From positions 1 to 33,086 of the forward strand of contig JARXAE010000001.1 in the NCBI GenBank assembly GCA_029866005.1: a stretch of DNA of 33,086 bases, written 5' to 3'. The notes beneath the pieces were generated by a model, which was not told the DNA's origin, ran no database searches, and saw only the letters and a list, made by a program, of their open reading frames with translations. The DNA comes from Fimbriimonas sp. (GTDB lineage: Bacteria > Armatimonadota > Fimbriimonadia > Fimbriimonadales > Fimbriimonadaceae). Position 1 is the first letter of the stretch. Each line of letters opens with the position of its first letter. Made by a program: the position numbers and the translations under genes. Below are positions 8,573 through 15,082 of the stretch, one piece after another.

Positions 8573-9819
8573 TGGAGGAAGAGGCCAGGAAATATGGGCC
8601 ATTTGAAGATTCGCTGGCCCATTACCTAAGCACCCTTATAGCAATCAGGCATCTAGCATACGCATACCTGCCTGCTATGAACGCCAGTGTAAAAGCAACA
8701 CGAGCGTCAATCGATGAGGAATTAAAGCCCTTTTTGAAACCGGATGAACCGGACAAAGTGGTCACCTCACGCCTGAACTATCACCGAATCAAGAAGCTAA
8801 TTCGAAAGAGGAAGAGATTGGTTTATCCCACTGTTCTTCACGAGCAAGCGATGATCATCCATATCTACAATGCATTTGAATCGCTAGTTGTAAATCTCCT
8901 ACACTCCGTCTCAGCTGAAAAGCCAGAAACTATTGCAATTTTGGAGAAGCAAGTCTCCCTAAAAGATTTGTTTAAATACAGTACATTGGAGGATGCAAAG
9001 GAAGCGGTTCTCATCGAGGAGATCGAAGGGATTACACGCAAGGGCCTTGATGAGTTGTTCACTTGGTTCAAGTCTCGTTGCAAAAAACTTGAATTCTGCG
9101 GCGAGTCATGGTCAACTTTTCGGGAGGGCAATTTACGGCGGAATGTTATCGTCCACAATAACGGCTTTGCCAACAGCACTTACTGTACTAAGTTGGCGGA
9201 GTTTAATGAATCCGCCGCGCAAAACGTTAAACTCGGCGATCACCTTGTAGGCGATGGAAACTACCTAAACTCACTGATAGAGAGCGCATTGGACATAGGC
9301 TCAACGCTTTACATAGCGGTGCTAGGGCACATGGCAGGCGCAACCTCTGAAGAAATCGAGAGTTCGTTCACCGACATTGTTTTTAACCTAATTGAAGACG
9401 AGCATTACACCTATGCTCTACGGATTATCTCCGTCATTGAACGCGTCAGTAAAAACTCAAGCAGAGTGTTTCTAGAGCGGCTAACGCTGAACAAGGCTCA
9501 ATGTCACAAGTGGCATGGTGATCAGAATAGATGCGATTTGACGCTGAGCGAGGTCAACTGGAAAGAAACCCAACCTCTGTTTAGCTTTGCGGCAGAGACA
9601 CTCAAAAACGACTTTTCGGGTCTAGAAAAAAACATGAGGGCTCTGAAGGAACTTGACCAAGATCTACCTGGGGCATTATCCCAATATCCCGTGTTTAAAG
9701 AGCTCATCATGCGAGATGACTTCCGGGCAATTTTCAGAAGCCTTTACGGTAAGAACTTGGATGATTTCCAAGCGGAACTTCCAATGTTCGATCTTGGTTC
9801 AAAGGAAGAGAAGGATTAG
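8572..9819 (+). CDS. HEPN-motif protein, putative RNase or toxin-like
   Basis: This 415-residue, mostly helical protein has no signal peptide. The segment RRNVIVHNNG contains R190-x4-H195, the Rx4-6H catalytic motif of HEPN ribonucleases. It is preceded by a helix, MIIHIYNAFESLVVNLL (about 98-114), that resembles the first HEPN helix. The call rests on this motif and context; no named subfamily is certain. The C-terminal half (about 230-415) has no recognised domain. The start codon overlaps the nrdJ stop (TAATG), so translation may be coupled. Base composition and codon use (many TTA, AAT, ATA codons) are clearly more AT-rich than nrdJ, which suggests later arrival. No antitoxin-like partner adjoins it. 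Confidence 0.6.
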   Translation: MEEEARKYGPFEDSLAHYLSTLIAIRHLAYAYLPAMNASVKATRASIDEELKPFLKPDEPDKVVTSRLNYHRIKKLIRKRKRLVYPTVLHEQAMIIHIYNAFESLVVNLLHSVSAEKPETIAILEKQVSLKDLFKYSTLEDAKEAVLIEEIEGITRKGLDELFTWFKSRCKKLEFCGESWSTFREGNLRRNVIVHNNGFANSTYCTKLAEFNESAAQNVKLGDHLVGDGNYLNSLIESALDIGSTLYIAVLGHMAGATSEEIESSFTDIVFNLIEDEHYTYALRIISVIERVSKNSSRVFLERLTLNKAQCHKWHGDQNRCDLTLSEVNWKETQPLFSFAAETLKNDFSGLEKNMRALKELDQDLPGALSQYPVFKELIMRDDFRAIFRSLYGKNLDDFQAELPMFDLGSKEEKD

Positions 9820-9850
9820 CTGTCAAGGCTTCCTCGGCATTTCACGGACT

Positions 9851-9889
9851 AATTTGTGGACTGGGTACTCACTCCGATGGAAGTGCACG
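9851..9889. repeat. Possible degenerate copy of a dispersed repeat
   Basis: Within the 203-bp gap between the HEPN and M48 genes, a 29-base core starting at the GTGG at 9856 matches the 11231-11317 repeat at 22 of 29 bases (GTGG.CTGG, CACTC, GATGG). This is suggestive only. The rest of the gap shows nothing recognisable. Confidence 0.3.
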
Positions 9890-10022
9890 GTGAAAACCTG
9901 TGAAAGCACGCCGTGATCACCCATTCTGTCGATTCATGCGGGAATATCCTAGCACGCCTGACTTTGTCGCCTACTTCATCCTGCACGTAATGCACGCAAT
10001 AGGTCATACTAGCGAAAAGTAG

Positions 10023-11207
10023 ATGAATGACATCCAAAACGATAAAGATCCACTGTTCAAGCGAATCACCAGATCGACTGGAAAAGGACTTGGCTTATTG
10101 TCTCAGGGTCTGTTTGTATGCGTAATTCTCTTTTTTTCCGCCGCCAGCTGTTCCAAAGATGTTAAGGGTTTCCTTTCTTGCGCTGGAATCTCCCGTGGTA
10201 AGAATGAAGCGCAGGTTCAGTTCAGACCGCCAAATCCCAAAAACGAAACTGATAAACGCCTCTTGGCTTCGTTAGGAAAATTAGCGAAGGCAGGCGGAAT
10301 GGACTTAGAAAAGATCAACATTGCCATTGCTGTTTATCCTCACATCAATGCTCTGACGGTGGGAACCGATACCTTTGTCTTGTGTGAGGGGCTTGATAAG
10401 CTATCGGAAGAATCTCTCGACGCCGTAATGGCCCACGAGGTAGTTCACTCACTAAGAAATCATAGCGAGCGTTCGTCGGGTTTTGCGAATACTATCGCCA
10501 AGGCAACTGGCATTGCCGGAGGAATTCTCGGGCACGAGTCAGGCACCGTAGAGGAGGCTACTTCTTGGGCGGTGGACGTCTTCTTTGCCCCATACAGTCA
10601 GGCTCAGGAACTAGAAGCTGATTCTGGGGCAGTTGAGTTACTTAAGAAAGCCGGGTACCCCTTGGACGCAGTCGAGGTGATGAGCGGCGCGCTGGATTCT
10701 ATCCAGAAGCAGGAACCAGATACTGCCGGCGGATTTCTTTCAACACACCCCGCGATAGCGGATCGAATAAAAATGATTCGCACCAATTCGAAAAATGCGA
10801 GCGGCCCGCTTACAAATGAGCAGTACTGGCCGGCTATGCTTCGAGTCACAGGTGCGTCTGCACTTTCCGGCATGACTCAGCTCAAACCTCTCGCAGAAGA
10901 AATAGCTTCCGTAGGCGAACAAAAAGCATTAGATAACGTGGCAGCACATGATCAAAAGCTCTTGACCGGATTGGATTTGTGGAAAAACAATATTTCAAAA
11001 CTTAGTCCGCCAGCGGCAACTGCGTCTATCCACAAGAATCTGATTGCCTTCATTGAGGACTACAGTGCTGTAATCCAAAAGCAGTTAACTGCCGCGGAGT
11101 CGCGGGATAAAAAACGTGTCGCTAAAGCCGCTACTGAAGCAGCTGAAGTAGTTGAGCGCTATCGATCGACGATTGAGCTGTTCGCCTCCGAAATGACCAA
11201 GTTGTAA
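10023..11207 (+). CDS. M48-family metalloprotease, probable lipoprotein
   Basis: This 394-residue protein has a zinc site: H138-E-V-V-H142 in MAHEVVHSLRNHSE, plus E196 in E-L-E-A-D200, the third ligand motif of M48 peptidases. One hydrophobic segment (about 24-42, LLSQGLFVCVILFFSA) ends at A-A-S-C43, a plausible lipobox, so the enzyme probably faces the periplasm. THPAIADRIKMI (about 242-253) is the usual M48 tail motif. The C-terminal 110 residues are helical, with Lys/Glu-rich coiled-coil character. Periplasmic M48 enzymes such as BepA and LoiP act in envelope quality control; this role is inferred. Codon use is AT-richer than in nrdJ, as for the HEPN gene. Confidence 0.88.
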   Translation: MNDIQNDKDPLFKRITRSTGKGLGLLSQGLFVCVILFFSAASCSKDVKGFLSCAGISRGKNEAQVQFRPPNPKNETDKRLLASLGKLAKAGGMDLEKINIAIAVYPHINALTVGTDTFVLCEGLDKLSEESLDAVMAHEVVHSLRNHSERSSGFANTIAKATGIAGGILGHESGTVEEATSWAVDVFFAPYSQAQELEADSGAVELLKKAGYPLDAVEVMSGALDSIQKQEPDTAGGFLSTHPAIADRIKMIRTNSKNASGPLTNEQYWPAMLRVTGASALSGMTQLKPLAEEIASVGEQKALDNVAAHDQKLLTGLDLWKNNISKLSPPAATASIHKNLIAFIEDYSAVIQKQLTAAESRDKKRVAKAATEAAEVVERYRSTIELFASEMTKL

Positions 11208-11230
11208 GAAGAATGCTTCTCCTGAACCAC

Positions 11231-11317
11231 GAGCCACCGCGTGGGCTGGATAAGCACTCGGATGGCACTTTCAACCGACCAACCACCCGACCCAATCGCC
11301 TTCCGTCCGCCCAGCTT
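11231..11317. repeat. Dispersed ~87-bp repeat, copy 1
   Basis: It aligns almost end to end with 12667-12753. Shared blocks include CTTCCGTCCGCCCAGCT (17 of 17 bases) and ACCAACCACCC. It lies between the M48 gene and the 3' end of the small membrane protein gene. Confidence 0.7.
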
Positions 11318-11338
11318 GTCAGTGTTGCTCCGCGCCTT

Positions 11339-11644
11339 TCAATGCCACAGATGGCAGTAAGCCGCCGCGCAAGCCGTCACCGCGTAACCCGCCCAGCCCC
11401 ATGCTCGGTGTACCGCTTTGGCCTCTCCCGTTGGAGTGACCGTAACCAGCGATTGGGCGACAATGTACACCCAGAAAAGACACCCGACCGCGAATCGAAA
11501 CCAGTCGGTCTTATTGTAAGAAATCGACATCGATTGATACATCGCGTAAGTGAAAATCCAAGGAATCCCCGCCAAACACCCCGGCATCCGCCGCCGAATC
11601 TCCTCCTGTTGCTCTTCAGGCGACAGCGGTACTTTTGACATCAA
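11339..11644 (-). CDS. Small membrane protein, unknown
   Basis: This 101-residue protein has a charged N-terminus (SPEEQQEEIRRRMPG) and three hydrophobic stretches, at about 21-38, 50-70 and 80-97. It is probably an inner-membrane protein with three helices. The last part (HRAWGWAGYAVTACAAAYCH) is rich in Trp, Ala and Cys. No family is recognised. The two first codons are both Met, so the start could be one codon later. It follows the DMP19-like gene by 26 bp on the same strand and probably shares its transcript. Confidence 0.55.
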   Translation of the reverse strand: MMSKVPLSPEEQQEEIRRRMPGCLAGIPWIFTYAMYQSMSISYNKTDWFRFAVGCLFWVYIVAQSLVTVTPTGEAKAVHRAWGWAGYAVTACAAAYCHLWH

Positions 11645-11670
11645 TCAACTTTACCAAACCGCACAACGCT

Positions 11671-12117
11671 TCACACTATCCGCTCTTCCCAAAGTTCCGC
11701 GGCGTGATCCGTCGCGTATTTCCACACTAATGGACCCATGTCGTCGGTCGATTCAAAGTAGGTCTTCTCAATGTCCGCGAACATTTCGGTCTCGATCCCC
11801 ATCGCCGCCAGTTCCTCGTCCATCGGGTTGAGATGTTCATCGGTCCGAACCGGATACCTCCCTTCCGGAAACTTAGCCCGCGCCTCCAAAGCATAAGCAA
11901 GCTCCTTGTGCGCTCCCACCTTCCGACACCCTTCCATGTACACATCCGGATTGATCACCTGATTCACATAGTGCTGGTGCCACCCCCCGTTGAAGATGTC
12001 GTTCTGAGCGTAAACCATCAAATTGATCCAATGCTCCTCTGGCAGCCAAGTCTGCAAGACCTCCTCCCAATCCTCCCCGCTCAACCCCTCAACAAACTCC
12101 TGAAACTCCGCATCCAT
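11671..12117 (-). CDS. DMP19 (DUF4375)-like protein
   Basis: This 148-residue acidic protein has a central motif, NDIFNGGWHQHYVNQV, that resembles the E-x-x-N-G-G-x-x-Q-x-x-x-N core of DMP19/DUF4375 proteins. The helical C-terminus (DIEKTYFESTDDMGPLVWKYATDHAAELW) also fits that family, in which an inserted Dictyostelium-type domain was first named; some members are DNA-mimic-like or immunity-like, mostly untested. The ATG at 12117 was chosen over an in-frame upstream start at 12189, because the extra residues (VPPGGWKVSVWLG) come from a repeat-bearing leader and add no domain. It leads a two-gene unit with the small membrane protein. Confidence 0.72.
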   Translation of the reverse strand: MDAEFQEFVEGLSGEDWEEVLQTWLPEEHWINLMVYAQNDIFNGGWHQHYVNQVINPDVYMEGCRKVGAHKELAYALEARAKFPEGRYPVRTDEHLNPMDEELAAMGIETEMFADIEKTYFESTDDMGPLVWKYATDHAAELWEERIV

Positions 12118-12492
12118 AGCTCCAGATTTTAGCAAATCCAGCCCCAACCAAACAGAAACTTTCCACCCGCCTGGGGGCACGGGTCCCAAGGCAGCTTCGT
12201 TCCCAGAGCGAATGCGTCGGGAAAGGAGATGTCTTGGGTGGGGTGTGGCACTGGGCCGGCGGGTGGAACTTGGGGAATTCCCGACGCTTAGGTTGACAAA
12301 CCGCCGATTTGATTGCCTATATGTAGATGATCAAATTTTGCAGACCGCGCGCGAAACATCCCAAGCAAGTCAACACATCTCGCCCGCCCCCGGTTAAGTT
12401 TCAGCAAAGCCCAGTTCCAACCTCCACCCGCCTACCCAACCCTACCCAACATTCGTCCCAAGTATGAACTTCGTTGAACCTGACTACCCATC

Positions 12493-12548
12493 AAAATGCG
12501 TCGCAGTTCTCTCATCCACCCGGGCCAAAAGCCGATGACCGAAAGTCA
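12493..12548. repeat. ~55-bp direct repeat, copy 1
   Basis: It shares GCGTCGCAGTTCTCTC and ATGACCGAAAG with 12618-12672, about 125 bp downstream; about 46 of 56 positions agree by eye. Confidence 0.75.
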
Positions 12549-12617
12549 AATCCCTGTCCCCACTTGTCCCCACCATAATCGAAAACTTGAGCCCCGTTTG
12601 AACCCGACATCCCCACC

Positions 12618-12672
12618 ACAACGCGTCGCAGTTCTCTCCCCCCGTGGCCCGAAAGCCAATGACCGAAAGCCA
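12618..12672. repeat. ~55-bp direct repeat, copy 2
   Basis: It is the partner of 12493-12548. It runs directly into the second copy of the ~87-bp repeat, so the two families are joined here. Confidence 0.75.
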
Positions 12673-12753
12673 CTACGTGGGATGGGTAATGAATCGTGTG
12701 GCACTGTTAAGCAACCAACCACCCAAGCCAATCGGCTTCCGTCCGCCCAGCTA
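12667..12753. repeat. Dispersed ~87-bp repeat, copy 2
   Basis: It is the partner of 11231-11317. Both copies end in TTCCGTCCGCCCAGCT and translate to the same peptide N-R-L-P-S-A-Q-L in one frame, but neither has a gene-like context. Confidence 0.7.
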
Positions 12754-12763
12754 GATTTTCAAT

Positions 12764-12789
12764 CATGAAAAAGCCCCGGAGCTTCAAAA
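12764..12789. repeat. att-like direct repeat, copy in a terminator
   Basis: CATGAAAAAGCCCCGGAGCTT is nearly identical to 13844-13870, differing by one inserted base and one substitution over about 26 bp. This copy forms one arm of the terminator of the PEP-CTERM gene. Confidence 0.6.
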
Positions 12790-12799
12790 CTCCGGGGCT
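12768..12799 (-). terminator. Rho-independent terminator of the PEP-CTERM gene
   Basis: A perfect 10-bp stem (AGCCCCGGAG / CTCCGGGGCT) encloses an 8-base loop and is followed on the minus strand by five Ts. It lies 24 bp after the PEP-CTERM stop codon. Confidence 0.9.
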
Positions 12800-12823
12800 C
12801 TTCTGTTCTACCTAATCAGGTCG

Positions 12824-13531
12824 TCAGGCCTTCTTCACGCGGCGTCGAAGTAGTCCAGCAACGCCGAGTCCAAGAGCTGCCATCGAAGCCGGCTCTGGAA
12901 CAGGATTAAGGGCCGACACGTTTACCAGGTCAAATCCGAAGGTACCGGTCGAAGCATAGCTACCTGCAGGGTTAGACGGTGAATATGCCGTCGTCGTGGG
13001 AGCGAAAATCGAAACGACTCTGAATCCAAAGTTTGCATTGTCATCAGCTGCGTTGATCGCAGTGAAATCAAAAGCTCGCGAGTTCCAAGCATCACCACCC
13101 AGAATGTTCTCAAACTCTGCATTTGTAAGACCTGCGCTCGTGAAAGTGGTTCCGTCAAGGGTGTACTCAAACCGGCTCCAGCGGCTAGACGTGTTGCTGA
13201 ATCGGTGCTCGTACTTGACTTGAATGTCAGCTTGACCAACGGTCGAAACGTTAAATCGGACGCCATAAACTCCGCTGTCCGCTCCTTGAGCCGCATAGTT
13301 TCGAGTGTTCCAGCGATTGTTATCCAATCCTGGATCGAGGGAACTTCCAGTGTTGAACGTTGCGGAAAGTCCTGTCCCTAGAAGAGACGCCGTCCCCGTC
13401 CCCGTAGATGGAACCGGATTAGTTGTGCTCAGACCTGAAGCAACTCCGTTGAAGTTCCATTCGGTGATAAGAGTCTGTGCAAACGCTCCGCTTGCGATAA
13501 ATGCCAACGCCAAAGATGAAATCTTTTTCAT
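12824..13531 (-). CDS. PEP-CTERM sorted exported protein
   Basis: This 235-residue protein has a signal peptide (MKKISSLALAFIASGAFA, cut before Gln). The mature beta-rich body is full of Ser, Thr, Gly and Asn and resembles choice-of-anchor or lectin-like PEP-CTERM proteins (ITEWNFNG...). The end is a classic PEP-CTERM tail: V-P-E-P, a short hydrophobic helix (ASMAALGLGVAGLL), then RRRVKKA. Such proteins are processed by an exosortase and delivered to the surface or matrix; the exosortase is not in this window. The start at 13531 was preferred over a longer frame to 13576 because it begins the signal peptide cleanly. A strong terminator follows. Confidence 0.92.
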   Translation of the reverse strand: MKKISSLALAFIASGAFAQTLITEWNFNGVASGLSTTNPVPSTGTGTASLLGTGLSATFNTGSSLDPGLDNNRWNTRNYAAQGADSGVYGVRFNVSTVGQADIQVKYEHRFSNTSSRWSRFEYTLDGTTFTSAGLTNAEFENILGGDAWNSRAFDFTAINAADDNANFGFRVVSIFAPTTTAYSPSNPAGSYASTGTFGFDLVNVSALNPVPEPASMAALGLGVAGLLRRRVKKA

Positions 13532-13843
13532 AAAACAACCTCTGATTGCGCCACAGTATTCATGCCTGCATTGCAACGACCCCTAGATAGTGACTGGAGT
13601 ACTGAGTTCGTTTCAACATCATCTGAGGCCGAACGAAGACCCTTAATGAACTCTTAACTTTATTTGCTACTTCACCTGCTGGGTGAGACCAAGTTTTGCG
13701 CACTAAGCTAGCTTCAGCCAAGAACAGTCGAGATTCTTTGACCGATAGCGATCCGCTGGCCGATCTTGGAGGGGACTCGGGCGCCTCTGTCAAGTAACGG
13801 ACTACCACACCCAATCCTTAACCCCACTTAAGTGACCATCGGA
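13532..13843. other. Divergent spacer between PEP-CTERM gene and integrase
   Basis: No gene is seen in these 312 bp. It must hold the PEP-CTERM promoter. Near its end, CACTTAAGTG (13825-13834) is a perfect 10-bp palindrome, a possible operator or recombinase site immediately before the att-like repeat. Confidence 0.5.
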
Positions 13844-13870
13844 CATGAAAATAGCCCCGGAGCTTAAAAA
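13844..13870. repeat. att-like direct repeat, copy at the integrase
   Basis: CATGAAAATAGCCCCGGAGC and the next 7 bases repeat the terminator arm at 12764-12789 but lack the opposite arm. It ends 4 bp before the GTG that is the likelier integrase start, so it sits where an integrase attachment site would be expected. Confidence 0.55.
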
Positions 13871-13874
13871 TTCA

Positions 13875-15041
13875 GTGGCAAGAAGGCGAGCTGGAAAGAA
13901 TGCAAACGGTCTTGGATCCGTCTACTTTGATTCGTCAAAGGAGCGGTGGGTTGTCCAGTTCATCAATGAGAAAGGAACCCTCTCACGCAAGTTCTTCGAG
14001 AAGAAGTCAGATGCCGACGCGCACCACCGCCTGACGGTCGCCAAGCGCGAGATGGGTGTTAAAGACACTGGGCACAATGAGACGCTCCAGGTCTACATGG
14101 AAAGGTGGCTCGAGCAAACCATTAAGCCGAACAAGGCCGCGTCGACCTACAACAGCTACGTCCGAACCGCTAAGGCTCACATCTTCCCTACTCTTGGCAA
14201 GATCAAGCTGACAGAACTGCGGCGCGACATGATTCAGGCCCTCATCGCTAAGAAGGCGGGCGAGAGCAAGAAGCAGCCGATCAAGGGCGGCGAGGCCAGA
14301 ACGCTTGATACTTCCCTTTCTCACAACTCGCTCCGAATCATCCGGGCGGTTCTCGGCTCGTGCCTATCTGATGCGGTGAGGGATTCGATCATTCTTCACA
14401 ATCCGGCCAGAATCGTACAGCTGCCAAAGAAGCAAAGAGTTTCACCATCGTTCCTCACCGGAGAGCAGGCAAAGAAGCTCAGGGCAGCCCTACAGCCGAC
14501 GGCTCACGACACCTTGATCCTAACAATGCTGCTGACAGGCATGCGGATTGGCGAGGCATCCGGGCTTCGGTGGCAGGATATAGGCGGAGATGGCAACTGC
14601 ATTACAGTCCAGGGACAACTTCAGAGAGTCGGGGGAGTTCTAACGTATAGCTCGACAACCAAGACGCACGAGCCGAGAGTGCTCCCAATATCGCCATCAC
14701 TGCACGCCGCCTTTCTGGCGCTCAAGCAGAGGCAAAAAGAGTTCGGAGTCGAGGACAAGGACGGATTAATCTTCATCGCCGACATCGGAGCGAGGATGGA
14801 CGCAGCCGTAGTCAATAAGCGACTGAAGCAGGTTTGCGCTCAAGCAGGTCTTCCGCCAATTTCTGCTCACAAGCTCAGGCATACCGCTGCCACGCTAATC
14901 CTTCAGTCGTCCGGAGACATCGGGCTCGCACAGAAGATCCTAGGCCACAAGCAGATCTCGCTCACCGCCAACCTTTACTCTCACGCCACAGTCGAGATGC
15001 TTAGAGGTGGAACGGATGCGCTTGACCGAGTGACAAGCTAG
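13875..15041 (+). CDS. Tyrosine recombinase / phage-type integrase
   Basis: This site-specific recombinase has an N-terminal AP2-like DNA-binding part (GLGSVYFDSSKERWVVQF), a SAM-like core-binding domain, and a catalytic domain. Counted from an upstream ATG at 13845, the catalytic residues are R234 (TGMRIGEASGLRW), K273, H342 and R345 (HKLRHTAATL), H368 (GHKQ) and Tyr378 (ANLYSH); subtract 10 for the start used here. The set is complete, so it is probably active. I prefer GTG at 13875 because it gives the typical M-A-R-R-R-x-G-K opening and leaves the att-like repeat outside the gene; the ATG at 13845 lies inside that repeat. It is convergent with the six-gene operon, 41 bp apart. Confidence 0.93.
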   Translation: MARRRAGKNANGLGSVYFDSSKERWVVQFINEKGTLSRKFFEKKSDADAHHRLTVAKREMGVKDTGHNETLQVYMERWLEQTIKPNKAASTYNSYVRTAKAHIFPTLGKIKLTELRRDMIQALIAKKAGESKKQPIKGGEARTLDTSLSHNSLRIIRAVLGSCLSDAVRDSIILHNPARIVQLPKKQRVSPSFLTGEQAKKLRAALQPTAHDTLILTMLLTGMRIGEASGLRWQDIGGDGNCITVQGQLQRVGGVLTYSSTTKTHEPRVLPISPSLHAAFLALKQRQKEFGVEDKDGLIFIADIGARMDAAVVNKRLKQVCAQAGLPPISAHKLRHTAATLILQSSGDIGLAQKILGHKQISLTANLYSHATVEMLRGGTDALDRVTS

Positions 15042-15045
15042 TGCC

Positions 15046-15079
15046 AGCGGGTATCGTAGCCAGCGAGTTAGCTCCCGCT
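15046..15079. terminator. Possible weak bidirectional terminator
   Basis: A 6-bp stem (AGCGGG / CCCGCT) lies between the convergent integrase and phospholipase C-like genes. There is no T-run, so it is weak. Confidence 0.25.
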
Positions 15080-15082
15080 AGT

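Larger units (their letters stand above)
12118..12763. other. 646-bp gene-free stretch built of short repeats
   Basis: No convincing gene is present. It holds an 11-bp inverted repeat (12161-12171 / 12258-12268) with a further TCCACCCGCC at 12423-12432, a ~55-bp direct repeat (12493-12548 / 12618-12672), and the second copy of the ~87-bp repeat (12667-12753). Small open frames here are repeat-encoded. It looks like eroded mobile or repetitive DNA. Confidence 0.6.

Noticed and set aside
11213-11638. 141-codon plus-strand frame after the M48 gene
   Set aside because: Its start is the 87-bp repeat and the rest is antisense to the small membrane protein, which has better hydrophobic structure.
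12496-12768. 90-codon plus-strand frame
   Set aside because: Encoded entirely by two repeat families; no signal, domain or ribosome site.
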